DNA of 46,952 bases from Alphaproteobacteria bacterium (GCA_947487955.1 CANKYV010000011.1:1-46952), one strand, 5' to 3'. Numbered from the stretch's first letter, positions 1-8,260 are shown. Made by a program: numbers and translations. Notes: generated from the sequence alone by a model not told the origin.

Positions 1-1
1 T

Positions 2-184
2 AGAATTCTTCAGCATAAAAGCGCTCAAGATGTTTCTCTTGTGGGGTTTATAAGTTCATTTATTGCTATTTCTAGCTGGTTGATTTATGGGCTAATGATG
101 CGTGATAAGATTATTATTATATCCAATATAATTGGATGTCTTGGTGCTTCTTTAGTAATTATGGTGATTTTAATATATAGGTAA
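2..184 (+). CDS. SemiSWEET/MtN3-like sugar transporter, 3' end only
   Basis: An open frame runs in from the left edge and stops with TAA; about 60 residues are visible and the start lies outside the window. The peptide has two hydrophobic helices. The first follows a short polar stretch (QHKSAQDVS) and contains SWLIYG; the second follows RDKIIIISN. This order, a Ser/Val-rich loop, a helix ending in WxxYG, a charged turn, an Asn and a last helix ending in YR, is the pattern of the last two helices of bacterial SemiSWEET half-transporters (three-helix, PQ-loop family), which carry sugars across the inner membrane as dimers. The PQ motif itself would be upstream and cannot be seen. The assignment rests on pattern only. 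Confidence 0.6.
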   Translation, partial: RILQHKSAQDVSLVGFISSFIAISSWLIYGLMMRDKIIIISNIIGCLGASLVIMVILIYR

Positions 185-187
185 CAT

Positions 188-490
188 TCAGGTATTTGTT
201 GTTGTATCCTCCAAAGGTGTATCTGGAAGTTTACCCTTTAGAACTCCTGTATTATGAGATAAATTAATTTCCAAAACTCTTGATCTTTCTTCATTAGTAG
301 TCAGGCGTGTTTCAAACTCTTTGGAAAAAGTTTGAAAAGAATTTTGCAGGTTCACGATATCATTTTCAATGACATCAAGTTTCCTCTTTTCTTCTTTTCT
401 GCCTCTCCATTTTTCTATGATAAGAGGGGGTAATAGTCCTGAAAAAAAGCCAAGAAGTGCTGGTATCATAAATTTCCAATCAAAGTCCAT
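188..490 (-). CDS. Small membrane-anchored coiled-coil protein, function unknown
   Basis: A 100-residue protein with a strong ribosome binding site (AAGGAG about 7 bases before ATG). Residues 8-25 form one hydrophobic helix. A very basic stretch (KWRGRKEEKRK) follows, suggesting a cytoplasmic side, and residues 38-78 are heptad-like and charged, consistent with a coiled coil. The tail is Thr-rich (DTTTNT). It lies downstream of rimM on the same strand but 127 bases away, so it is probably separately expressed. Short phage proteins of the DUF2730 type have a similar one-helix plus coiled-coil plan, but I see no phage context. I do not recognise the family. Confidence 0.6.
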   Translation of the reverse strand: MDFDWKFMIPALLGFFSGLLPPLIIEKWRGRKEEKRKLDVIENDIVNLQNSFQTFSKEFETRLTTNEERSRVLEINLSHNTGVLKGKLPDTPLEDTTTNT

Positions 491-617
491 AATTTTTCTC
501 CTTATTTAACTTGTTCTTTATGCGCCTGAATTTTTTGTGTTGCAAGCCTATTGTTACGTCATACGCTTATTAAGCTAACAAAAACAGGTATATGAAAAAG
601 AATGTTTTTTTTGTTAT

Positions 618-1100
618 TTATATCAAAAAGTGATCTTCTTCACATTCAAGTTTATCAGCTAATACAACGCAACTGGTTAAGTGTATTGTGCCAGTTTTAC
701 CTGTTTGTGTTTTAACCTCACAAAAAGCACCGGCTCCAAAGTCAAAAACGCCAACAACAAAGCCTAATATTTTCTCGTTTGCTATTAGTGGTAGCCCTAT
801 CAGCTGTTCATAGTAGACTTCATCTTCTGAAGGAGGAGGGAGTTGATGGTCAAAAATAAATAGCTTTAAGCCTTTTAGAAGTTCTGCTTGATTTCTGGTT
901 GTAACACCGTCAATTGAGACAATGGCTGTGTTTGGCGATTTTATTGTCAAGTTTGTAATTGGAATAGAATCTTGTTTTTCATTTACAAGTGGGCCGTATT
1001 TAATAAGATTTTCTGGGGTATTGGTGAAAATTTTAACTTTGACTTGTCCTTTAATACCAAAAGCGGCAGCAATTTGTCCAAGACAGATTAAGTTATTCAT
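618..1100 (-). CDS. rimM: Ribosome maturation factor RimM
   Basis: RimM helps assemble the 30S head by binding S19 and acts during 16S rRNA processing in the cytoplasm. The 160-residue length fits the family (about 160-180). The N-terminal beta-barrel begins with the expected GQIAAAFGIKGQVKV block. The PRC-barrel half begins at YYEQLIGLPL (residues about 95-104), which replaces the common DEFYWxDLIGL, and is followed by FDFGAGAFCEV, as in alphaproteobacteria. It is the third gene of the minus-strand run ffh-rpsP-rimM. The expected next genes, trmD and rplS, are not downstream here. The 111-base gap to rpsP holds a palindromic repeat. Confidence 0.93.
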   Translation of the reverse strand: MNNLICLGQIAAAFGIKGQVKVKIFTNTPENLIKYGPLVNEKQDSIPITNLTIKSPNTAIVSIDGVTTRNQAELLKGLKLFIFDHQLPPPSEDEVYYEQLIGLPLIANEKILGFVVGVFDFGAGAFCEVKTQTGKTGTIHLTSCVVLADKLECEEDHFLI

Positions 1101-1116
1101 TGAAAGATACGCACTC

Positions 1117-1197
1117 TAGATTGCCACGCCCTTGGGCTCGCAATGACGGCTTTATTTTGGTCGTCATCACGAACCTTTGAGTGGGTGTGGTGATCCA
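1117..1197. repeat. Dispersed palindromic repeat remnant between rpsP and rimM
   Basis: The gap between rimM and rpsP holds GATTGCCACGC..GCTCGCAATGACG followed by CGTCATCACGAAC and a GATCCAGTG end. The first half has the form of the short palindromic elements common in Rickettsiales and other intracellular bacteria (GATTGC...GCAATGACG). The second half looks like a reversed, decayed copy. The block near 9971-10034 has a similar GTCAT...GGATCCAGT layout. It is likely a non-coding mobile or expanded repeat inside a ribosomal-protein operon. Confidence 0.5.
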
Positions 1198-1211
1198 GTG
1201 ATTAATTGCAT

Positions 1212-1808
1212 TTAAGCAGCTGGTTCAGAAGTCTCTGCGTCAGCAGGAGTTTCATCAGCTTCAGCTGGTGTTTCAGTAGCAGATTCTTCAGCAGGAGCAT
1301 CTGTTGTTGTTTCTTCAACAGCAGGAATCTCCTCTGGAGCAGTTTCTTCTGCAACGGTCTCAGCTGGTGCTTCAGCAACAACGGCAACAGCTTCTTCAAC
1401 TGGAGCAGCTGCAACTTCAGGAACAGTTTCAGCTGGAGCCGGAGCTGCTACTGGAGCAGCAGCCGCAGCTGCAACTGCAACTTCAGCAGCTTTTAAGCGC
1501 TCTTGTGCTTTTTTCTTGGGTTGTGATTTTTTGGGAGTAACACTATTAGCTGGTTTTTCAACTAAATTAATATTTGCTAAAAAGCCAACAACGCGATCAG
1601 TTGGTTGTGCACCTACAGAAAGCCAGTATTTTGCACGCTCAGCATCAATGATAATACGTTCCTTATGCCCATGCTCTAAAAATGGATTGTATGAACCAAT
1701 ACGTTCAACAAAACGACCATCTCTAGGGGCTGTTGCTTCAGCTACCACAATACGGTAGAAAGGACGCTTTTTCGCACCACCACGAGCTAAGCGAATTTTT
1801 AATGCCAT
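1212..1808 (-). CDS. rpsP: 30S ribosomal protein S16 with long Ala/Glu-rich tail
   Basis: Residues 1 to about 82 are a normal S16 core: [20 protein letters not shown], then [13 protein letters not shown] and [13 protein letters not shown]16 binds 16S rRNA in the 5' and central domains. The protein is 198 residues, whereas S16 is usually 80-120. The extra part is a Lys-rich linker (about 88-106, [15 protein letters not shown]) followed by about 90 residues made almost only of Ala, Glu, Pro, Thr and Val, strongly acidic and probably disordered. Alphaproteobacterial S16 proteins often carry a tail, but this one is long. The gene lies 23 bases downstream of ffh, same strand, and its start codon is preceded by AAGGAGTAATAC. 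Confidence 0.95.
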   Translation of the reverse strand: MALKIRLARGGAKKRPFYRIVVAEATAPRDGRFVERIGSYNPFLEHGHKERIIIDAERAKYWLSVGAQPTDRVVGFLANINLVEKPANSVTPKKSQPKKKAQERLKAAEVAVAAAAAAPVAAPAPAETVPEVAAAPVEEAVAVVAEAPAETVAEETAPEEIPAVEETTTDAPAEESATETPAEADETPADAETSEPAA

Positions 1809-1831
1809 GTGTATTACTCCTTAAACACTTT

Positions 1832-3184
1832 TTACATTCCACGCATCATTGCGCCTAAACCTTGGCGCATGAAACTTTTTTGTCCCATCTTGCCCATTCG
1901 TTTAAACATTGTTTGCATTTGTTCAAACTGCTTGAGCAAGCGGTTAACTTCCATTACTTGTACCCCAGCACCTAATGCAATACGCTTGCGGCGTGATCCA
2001 TTCAGGATATTGGGGTTTCGTCGTTCTTTCTTGGTCATTGATCTAATAACAGCAAGTTGCCGACGAACTAGGCTGTCATCAAGACCAGCCCCTTCCAATT
2101 TATCTTGTATTTTGCCAATTCCAGGCAAAAAACCAAGCATGCTAGAGAGGCCGCCCATTTTTTGCATGCCTTCTAATTGCTTGGCCATATCACTCAGATC
2201 AAAATGCCCTTTTTCTAACTTTTTTGCAAGCTTTTCTTGATCTTCACTTTCAGCAAGTACTGAAGCCCTTTCAACCAAGGCTACAATGTCGCCCATATCA
2301 AGGATACGGCTAGCAACTCTGTGAGGATCAAATATTTCTAGCTGATCGACGCGTTCACCCATTCCAAGGAATTTAATAGGGCGTCCCGTAACATGACGCA
2401 TGGAGAGAGCGGCACCGCCTCTGCCATCACCATCAGCACGTGTTAAGATAATGGATGTAATTTCTATAGTGTCATGAAAATTTTTAGCAATATTTACAGC
2501 ATCTTGACCAGTAAGGCTGTCAGCAACCAAAAACGTTTCAATTGGATTTGATAGCGCTTTTATTTCTTTTAGTTCAGTCATTAGCTCGTCATCAATGTGC
2601 AAGCGGCCTGCTGTGTCTAAAATAATAACGTCAGTATTTTTAGTTTTTGCCGCGTTCATTGCGCGTTTAGTGATAGCTATTGGTTTTTCACCATCAACAA
2701 TAGGTAAGCTTGCAATTTCCATTTGCTTTGCAAGCGTTTCTAATTGTAACTGAGCAGCGGGACGGTAAACGTCTAAGGATGCTAAAAGAACATTTTTGCG
2801 AAATTTGGTAGTGAGTAATTTAGCTAGTTTTGCAGATGTGGTGGTTTTACCTGATCCTTGCAGACCTACCATAAGAATAACCATAGGGGATGGTGCCGCT
2901 AAATTAATGGCTTCTGGTTCATCACCCAAGGCATGAATCAATTGATCATTAACAATCTTAATAACCATTTGCGCCGGGTTAATACTCTTAACCAATTCTT
3001 GCCCAACAGCCTGTGCTTTGGCTTGTTCGATGAATTCTTTCACAACAGGTAGAGCGACATCAGCTTCAAGAAGAGCGATGCGAATTTCACGCATTGCTGC
3101 GTTTACATCATCTTCTGAAAGAGTTCCTCTACCCTTTAAACGATCAAAGATTCCCGATAGGCGATCAGATAGTGATTTGTACAT
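1832..3184 (-). CDS. ffh: Signal recognition particle protein Ffh
   Basis: Ffh is the SRP GTPase that binds 4.5S RNA and signal sequences and delivers nascent membrane proteins to FtsY. The chosen start gives MYKSLSDRLSGIF and has GGAG 5 bases upstream; an ATA/ATG-rich extension of 13 codons further upstream lacks a family match. Visible motifs in order: N domain; P-loop GLQGSGKTTTSAKLAKLL; DVYRPAAQLQ; DTAGRLHIDDELM; TRADGDGRGGAALS; and a Met-rich M domain with RRNPNILNGSRRKRIALGAG and a Met-rich end. At 450 residues it is normal in length. First gene of ffh-rpsP-rimM. Confidence 0.96.
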   Translation of the reverse strand: MYKSLSDRLSGIFDRLKGRGTLSEDDVNAAMREIRIALLEADVALPVVKEFIEQAKAQAVGQELVKSINPAQMVIKIVNDQLIHALGDEPEAINLAAPSPMVILMVGLQGSGKTTTSAKLAKLLTTKFRKNVLLASLDVYRPAAQLQLETLAKQMEIASLPIVDGEKPIAITKRAMNAAKTKNTDVIILDTAGRLHIDDELMTELKEIKALSNPIETFLVADSLTGQDAVNIAKNFHDTIEITSIILTRADGDGRGGAALSMRHVTGRPIKFLGMGERVDQLEIFDPHRVASRILDMGDIVALVERASVLAESEDQEKLAKKLEKGHFDLSDMAKQLEGMQKMGGLSSMLGFLPGIGKIQDKLEGAGLDDSLVRRQLAVIRSMTKKERRNPNILNGSRRKRIALGAGVQVMEVNRLLKQFEQMQTMFKRMGKMGQKSFMRQGLGAMMRGM

Positions 3185-3292
3185 AACGCTCCGTAAACAT
3201 AACCTTAAAATAAGGAATATCAAGGAGAATTACAAGGATTACGTATTCAATAACTGTTGTAAAATCGTTATTATTTGAATTAGGTAAAATAT

Positions 3293-3862
3293 TTGATAGA
3301 TAGCGTAGTGCTTCCGCTTAAACCTTTTTATTTTATTCGCCATGGCGAAACCGACTGGAACAAGAAAAATATTATCATGGGAAGTATTGATATTCCTTTA
3401 AATGCAGTGGGAATTGAGCAAGCGCAAAAAGCTGCTGCAATTTTAGTAAATGAAAATTTTGATAGTATTGTTTCAAGTCCACGTATACGTGCGCTGAAAA
3501 CCGCTGAGATAATTGCGGCTGCGGTTGGAAAAACAGTGATCCTTGATGCTGGTTTTGTAGAGCGAGAGTGGGGGGAGGCCGAGGGCAAACCTCATGATCC
3601 AACAAAATCTTTATTTAGTGAAAATGATACACCGATTGGAGCTGAGCCATTTCTCGCGTTTCAAAAACGTGCTACCAGTTCAATTGGTCAGGTACTACGT
3701 GAATATGAACGCCCACTTATTGTTTCGCATGGAGGCGTTTTTAAAGCATTAGCTCACCACTTGGGATATCCAAATATTGCTAGTTCTAATTGCGTACCTT
3801 ATGTGTTTAGCCCTCCAAGCCAAGAAACGTATCCGTGGCAGATTTTGGCTTTAGAAAACTAG
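3293..3862 (+). CDS. Histidine phosphatase family protein (phosphoglycerate mutase-like)
   Basis: The catalytic RHGETDWN motif is at residues about 16-23 and the second catalytic His is in IVSHGGVFKAL (about residue 143), as in cobC/gpmB-type phosphatases. The 189-residue length fits. The start appears to be TTG at 3293, preceded by TAGG at 8 bases; the only other nearby in-frame candidate is GTG at 3308, and no ATG exists before the catalytic motif. Substrate cannot be told: broad phosphomonoesterase, alpha-ribazole phosphatase and phosphoglycerate mutase all share these motifs. It is divergent from ffh, with about 110 bases between the starts. Confidence 0.85.
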   Translation: MIDSVVLPLKPFYFIRHGETDWNKKNIIMGSIDIPLNAVGIEQAQKAAAILVNENFDSIVSSPRIRALKTAEIIAAAVGKTVILDAGFVEREWGEAEGKPHDPTKSLFSENDTPIGAEPFLAFQKRATSSIGQVLREYERPLIVSHGGVFKALAHHLGYPNIASSNCVPYVFSPPSQETYPWQILALEN

Positions 3863-3866
3863 CTTT

Positions 3867-4988
3867 TCAGTTCGATGGCTGGTTAGTCAAATGCTGCTGA
3901 GCGGAGTTAAAATAAGAGCCAAAATCGGCGGAGGTGTGGCTTCCAGCTTTTGAAGATTCTTTGAGGCTTGTTAGGGCGTTTCTAATCATGCTTCTTGCTT
4001 TTTTACCACTTTGTGGAATAGGTACTGCAAAAGCAGAAGAAGGTTTTATGCCATTGGAAAAAGAAACTTTTTGTGCTGGCGTTTGTACTTTTACTGGTGC
4101 TAGTGGTATTTCTTCCTTTTTCATAGGAGGAGGTAATATGAAGTTATCTTTGGGTGCTGTATTTTCCATAGTAATTTGTAAAGCAAAAGGTGCGCTTATT
4201 TTAGGTGTAAGTGTATCCATTAGTGAAAAAGTGAAAACGGTATAAATTGGCTTTCTTGATTTGTTAGGAGCACAAGATTTTAGCCATTTTGCTAGAGCAG
4301 GGTACTGACATTTGAACCATTTTTCATAATTTAAAGAAGATAATCCGAGCGCTATAGCTATAATTTTACGCATTTCTAAATTAAGCACTGTATCTGCTTC
4401 TTCCACATTTAAAGAATTACATAGATGCGAAAAAACTCGTACAAAAGTTTGGGTTTTCCATTCATATCCTTTAGCTCTATTGGGATCTGGTGTGCTGATA
4501 ATTCTTAAGAAAGAATATAAAACTTCATGTAGGATATTTTGATCGTAAAGGTAAATCAGGTTAAAGCTTGGAGAGAAATTATCTGGGTTTTTTGATGCGT
4601 AGATTTTCAGAAGTTGATTTGATAACTGCGTTATATTTTCACTGATAGGTTTATCTGAAAGAATTTTCTTAAAGTGCTGATCTAGTAAAGTGCTGTCTGG
4701 AGTTTGCAAAAGAAGTCTAGGGTAGCTTATCACTATTGCATTGGGATTAAGTGGTACTTTTGATGTCCAAAAGAGTGAGTTATGAAAATAATCATTAAAA
4801 CGGCGGAATGTATCAGGGGTTACAAAAATTTCATAAACTTTATCTGATAAAAAACCTGGGTTTGTCTTGGTTTTACGTATTGTCACAACGCAATTTTCAT
4901 CTTCACTTACATCGCTACTAACTTCATCAGCACCATGCACAGCTAGTATACTGATACACAAAAAACCTAAAATAAATAACTTAGCCAT
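3867..4988 (-). CDS. Secreted protein, paralogue of the gene at 5071-6225, function unknown
   Basis: A 373-residue protein with a clear signal peptide (KLFILGFLCISILAVHGA, cleavage near residue 19-20). It shares its middle third with the neighbouring protein at 5071-6225: NILHEVLYSFLRIISTPDPN, then EWKTQTFVRVFSHL and FTFSLMDTLT. The last 90 residues are Pro/Ser/Lys-rich and low in complexity (PPPMKKEEIPLAPVKVQ). No enzymatic motif is apparent. The conserved part looks all-helical with two Cys/Trp-containing segments. Tandem orientation and shared core point to a duplication within this lineage. Export to the periplasm or the host is inferred from the signal peptide only. Confidence 0.75.
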   Translation of the reverse strand: MAKLFILGFLCISILAVHGADEVSSDVSEDENCVVTIRKTKTNPGFLSDKVYEIFVTPDTFRRFNDYFHNSLFWTSKVPLNPNAIVISYPRLLLQTPDSTLLDQHFKKILSDKPISENITQLSNQLLKIYASKNPDNFSPSFNLIYLYDQNILHEVLYSFLRIISTPDPNRAKGYEWKTQTFVRVFSHLCNSLNVEEADTVLNLEMRKIIAIALGLSSLNYEKWFKCQYPALAKWLKSCAPNKSRKPIYTVFTFSLMDTLTPKISAPFALQITMENTAPKDNFILPPPMKKEEIPLAPVKVQTPAQKVSFSNGIKPSSAFAVPIPQSGKKARSMIRNALTSLKESSKAGSHTSADFGSYFNSAQQHLTNQPSN

Positions 4989-5070
4989 CCAGAAATGTAT
5001 ATTTGAATTAAAATTGCTTTAGGGATTCTAATGGCTGATGCAATTTTGGTAAACGAAAATTTTCTGAAAA

Positions 5071-6225
5071 TTAAGAATCGATATCATCGACTACAGACTC
5101 TTTTGAATTTTGTCGTAAATCAAAAGGACTTGGTCCAAGTTTGGGTATTGTGCTGCTGAAAGCTTGCAGACCAACAGAAGGAGGCGATCTTGGGATAATT
5201 GTTTTTCCAGTATGATCAAAACTCTTTCTTCTTTCTCTGCCAGAATTGGTATGTGTAAGTGTTTTTCTTTTTTCTGCTTCTTTTTCTGCTAGCCATTCTT
5301 TGAGAGTGGGTTTTTTTTGTGTGGTAAAGTTGGGTGAGCAAGTGCCTTTGTTTTGTGCTAAAGCTGATCCTTCGTTCCAGCTACCAGATATTTTAAAAGT
5401 AACCGGAGCAATAGCTTGTATTGCTATTGGCATATCTGAAAAAAATCTTACTTTTACTGTAAGAGCGTGCATTAAAGAAAAGGTTAACACCGTAGCAATA
5501 GGCTTTCCTGATCTTTTTGGTATATGAAATTTTACACAGGTTTCTGCCCAATTAGCTAAGTTAGGATAAAAATTGGAAAACGAGTCTTCGCACTGAAAAT
5601 CTGGGTTTAGGCCCACAGCAGTAGCTATACTTTTACGAAGGACAACATTGAATTCTATGTCTTCTTCTGTTCCATTTAAAGCTGTCCATAAGTGTGAGAA
5701 AGCTCTAATAAAAGTTTGGGCTTTCCATTCATGGCCTTGAGCTCTATTCGGGTCTGGAGTACTGATAATTCTTAAAAATGAGGATAACGCTTCATGAAGG
5801 ATATTTTTGTCATTAAAGAAAATTGGATTAAAGTTTAAAATAGGAGTGCTGTTATTTTTAATGGCATAAATCTGTAGAATTTCTTTTGATAACTTTGTTA
5901 AGTCATCAAGCACATGCTCGTTTGAAAGAGCGCTATTTATCACTGTGTTAAATATCTCTGTTATACAAAAGCTTCCGAGTGGAATTTTTGGGTAGCTCTG
6001 CAATAATGTTTTAAAAATATCTGGATTGAGAGTTCTTTTTGTGGTCCAAAACAATTCACTTTGGAAAAAATTGTGAAAGTTACTTAATTCACAAGGTCTT
6101 ACAGGCCTTACAATTAGCTGTTGCTCGTTAAGTGTTTCAGCCTCTTTTTGTTCATCGGCGCTGTATATTGCAAAGCATACTGCTATGTTTAGGCATAAAA
6201 AATTCAAAATGAATTGTCGAATCAT
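5071..6225 (-). CDS. Secreted protein, paralogue of the gene at 3867-4988, function unknown
   Basis: A 384-residue protein starting MIRQFILNFLCLNIAVCFAIYSADE, a signal peptide likely cut after residue 22-23. The core from about residue 130 to 265 is collinear with its neighbour (NILHEALSSFLRIISTPDPN, EWKAQTFIRAFSHLW, SGKPIATVLTFSLMHALT). The C-terminal 110 residues are basic and Ser/Thr/Pro-rich, with a Lys/Glu helix (KEWLAEKEAEKRKT). The tails differ between the two copies while the cores agree. This suggests a folded conserved domain with fast-changing tails. I cannot name the family. Confidence 0.75.
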   Translation of the reverse strand: MIRQFILNFLCLNIAVCFAIYSADEQKEAETLNEQQLIVRPVRPCELSNFHNFFQSELFWTTKRTLNPDIFKTLLQSYPKIPLGSFCITEIFNTVINSALSNEHVLDDLTKLSKEILQIYAIKNNSTPILNFNPIFFNDKNILHEALSSFLRIISTPDPNRAQGHEWKAQTFIRAFSHLWTALNGTEEDIEFNVVLRKSIATAVGLNPDFQCEDSFSNFYPNLANWAETCVKFHIPKRSGKPIATVLTFSLMHALTVKVRFFSDMPIAIQAIAPVTFKISGSWNEGSALAQNKGTCSPNFTTQKKPTLKEWLAEKEAEKRKTLTHTNSGRERRKSFDHTGKTIIPRSPPSVGLQAFSSTIPKLGPSPFDLRQNSKESVVDDIDS

Positions 6226-6383
6226 ACCTAGTGTACAATTGAATTTGTTTCTTTTTATAAGTGTAAAAGTAAAAGTTTAAAAACAAAACAATTTAAGAGG
6301 TATAGTTGCAGAAATTTCACCTCCTATTGCTTTTTAAAAAAAATGTGAGCTAGCATTAATCAATGGTCCCAAAAAGGTGATTT

Positions 6384-6683
6384 ATGCTTAATGTCGTTGC
6401 GGCAATATTTGTTGTTTTTGGTTTGATTGGCTTATTTGCATTAGCGCTTCGATACTTTCAGCAATCGGGGCGTTTGGCAAGTTTATCATTTTTCAATGCT
6501 AAGCAGCAGGGAGTGATTATTGAGCCACCTATTGTGATTGATAACAAAAGACGTATCGTCAATATTACGCATCGTGGGCAACGTTACGTGTTGTTATTAG
6601 GGCCTAATAACGACGTATTGCTTGAAACATCGTCAGCAGCTCGTTCTATTGAAGTTGCAGATCTTGATCGTCAGCATGTCTAA
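6384..6683 (+). CDS. fliO: Flagellar biosynthesis protein FliO
   Basis: FliO is the small membrane protein that helps FliP assemble in the flagellar export gate. This 99-residue protein has one N-terminal membrane helix (VVAAIFVVFGLIGLFALALRYF), then a cytoplasmic part with the family signature RRIVNITHRGQRYVLLLGPN. Spacing is good: AAGGTGA precedes the ATG by 4 bases. It overlaps the fliP start by 8 bases, so the two are translationally coupled. The context (fliP directly after) supports the call, because FliO sequences are otherwise weakly conserved. No other flagellar gene is adjacent. Confidence 0.85.
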   Translation: MLNVVAAIFVVFGLIGLFALALRYFQQSGRLASLSFFNAKQQGVIIEPPIVIDNKRRIVNITHRGQRYVLLLGPNNDVLLETSSAARSIEVADLDRQHV

Positions 6684-7449
6684 TTTTTTTAAGAATTTTC
6701 GTTCAAAGCGTTTTAACATCAATAATTTATGTTGCATTGGGGCATTGTTGTTGCTTGTTATGCAAACGCCACTTTGCGCTGACAGTTTCACCTTAAACTT
6801 GGGTGACACAGGTGGTAGCCTCATTGGGCGCATGATTCAATTAAGTGCGCTGATGGCACTATTAACGCTAGCACCATCAATTATTGTGGTGGTGACTTCG
6901 TTTACACGTATTGTGGTTGTGTTTGCATTTTTACGCAATGCATTGGGAACTCAGCAATCTCCACCAAATATGATTTTAATCAGTCTTGCGTTATTTTTAA
7001 CAATGTTCATTATGGGGCCAGTGCTTAATAAGTCTTATCAAGAGGGTGTTGCGCCATTGATGGATAACAAAATTTCATATGAAATGGCTTATGAGAAAAT
7101 CTGCGCACCTCTGCATGTATTTATGCGAAAAAATGTGCGTGAAAAAGATTTAGAGTTATTTATGAACTTAAGCAAAGAAACGAACATTAAATCTGCAAAA
7201 GATTTGCCAATGCGCATTTTGGTGCCAGCTTTTGTGATTAGTGAACTGCGGCGTGGCTTTGAAATTGGCTTTTTAATTTATTTGCCCTTTGTGGTTATTG
7301 ATATGGTTATTGCTAGTATTCTTATGAGCATGGGAATGATGATGCTGCCACCTATGTTGATTTCCATGCCTTTTAAAATTGTTTTCTTTGTGCTGATTGA
7401 TGGGTGGAATATGCTGTGTGGCAGCTTAGTGAATAGTTTTAGTATGTGA
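6676..7449 (+). CDS. fliP: Flagellar biosynthesis protein FliP
   Basis: FliP is a core pore-forming subunit of the flagellar type III export gate in the inner membrane. The sequence shows a signal-like first helix, then SALMALLTLAPSIIVVVTSF, FLRNALGTQQSPPN, FMRKN, DLPMRILVPAFVISELRRGF and the final helices up to KIVFFVLIDGWNMLCGSLV, all family hallmarks. The ATG at 6676 is chosen because it overlaps the fliO stop and gives 257 residues. An upstream ATG at 6622 would overlap fliO by 62 bases and add an odd basic leader. All helices appear intact. Confidence 0.95.
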   Translation: MSNFFKNFRSKRFNINNLCCIGALLLLVMQTPLCADSFTLNLGDTGGSLIGRMIQLSALMALLTLAPSIIVVVTSFTRIVVVFAFLRNALGTQQSPPNMILISLALFLTMFIMGPVLNKSYQEGVAPLMDNKISYEMAYEKICAPLHVFMRKNVREKDLELFMNLSKETNIKSAKDLPMRILVPAFVISELRRGFEIGFLIYLPFVVIDMVIASILMSMGMMMLPPMLISMPFKIVFFVLIDGWNMLCGSLVNSFSM

Positions 7450-7462
7450 TTTACTTTTGATT

Positions 7463-8164
7463 TTATTCCCATAAAATAAGATTTGACCATTCCATTTTAA
7501 GATTTGGAAATGGCGAGGCGTCAGTGAGCCAATCGTGTGCAAATTCTGGTAAGGGGGCAATACGCGCATCTTTTATAATGTGGTTTTCACTGCAATCAAG
7601 TGCATCTAAGCTTTTTAAAAAACAATGAGCTTTTGTAATTGTACAAAGGCCTTTTTTGTACTCTCCATAACGGGTAAATAGACCGCCAGTATTTCCTAGC
7701 TGTGCATCGCTTACTATGGTTTCAAAGTCTGTAAAAGGATCAATTTTTTCCTCTAATATGGCTGCCTGCAATATGCTATCAATAGCTTCGGCAATTTCAT
7801 TTGCGTGAATTAAAGAATCTGGATAAATCGTAATAAATTTACCGCGTTGTGTAGGCTGAGCAAGCAAATGTTTTAAACCGAAAGAGGATGTGTATTTAAA
7901 ATGAGGATCATATTTCTGTAAAACTGGCTTAACAATTTCTAAAATTTTCTCCAGGCTAGTTGGTTTGGCAGAAACATGTAATTTCCATCCTTGAAAAATT
8001 TCTGTAGTGCCAACACTTATAAACACTTCGCTACTACTCACAGGAAATCCTGCTGCTTCTGCTTCTCCATAATTTGCGAAAGCAGCAGCTTCTGTGGTGG
8101 TGTGCCCATTGCTTATGAAAACGTTAAACATAAACACTATAAGTAATTTTGTATTTCTAACCAA
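7463..8164 (-). CDS. Secreted LanKC-N/OspF-like phosphothreonine-lyase-domain protein
   Basis: A 233-residue protein with a signal-like N terminus (KLLIVFMFNVFISNG, residues 6-20). Residues about 57-170 match the N-terminal domain of class III/IV lanthipeptide synthetases in pattern: GWKLHVSAKP (59-68), HFKY (88-91), RGKFITIYP (107-115), an Ala/Ile helix, VSDAQLG (151-157) and TRYGEY (164-169). In those enzymes this region is a phosphothreonine/phosphoserine lyase related to the OspF/SpvC/HopAI effectors, whose catalytic Lys-x-His pair corresponds here to K61-x-H63, with further Lys at 90 and 109 and Arg at 165. The kinase and cyclase domains are absent, so it is a stand-alone exported domain. 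The start is TTG with no clear Shine-Dalgarno; the ATG at residue 12 would break the signal. It converges on fliP. Function as a lyase is inference. Confidence 0.65.
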   Translation of the reverse strand: MVRNTKLLIVFMFNVFISNGHTTTEAAAFANYGEAEAAGFPVSSSEVFISVGTTEIFQGWKLHVSAKPTSLEKILEIVKPVLQKYDPHFKYTSSFGLKHLLAQPTQRGKFITIYPDSLIHANEIAEAIDSILQAAILEEKIDPFTDFETIVSDAQLGNTGGLFTRYGEYKKGLCTITKAHCFLKSLDALDCSENHIIKDARIAPLPEFAHDWLTDASPFPNLKMEWSNLILWE

Positions 8165-8260
8165 AATTTTATTCTATTTTTGCGTTCTGATTTGATACTT
8201 ACATAATGTATTAAATAAACAGTTAAGGGGGGGTAGAGAAAGCAATGATTTCTGAATTTT

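Noticed and set aside
188-490. Phage holin or Mu-type DUF2730 protein.
   Set aside because: Only the one-helix plus coiled-coil shape agrees; no phage genes are adjacent.
1202-1540. Several overlapping Leu/Ser/Gln-rich reading frames on both strands.
   Set aside because: They are shadows of the repetitive Ala/Glu tail of rpsP; the low-complexity codons keep other frames open.
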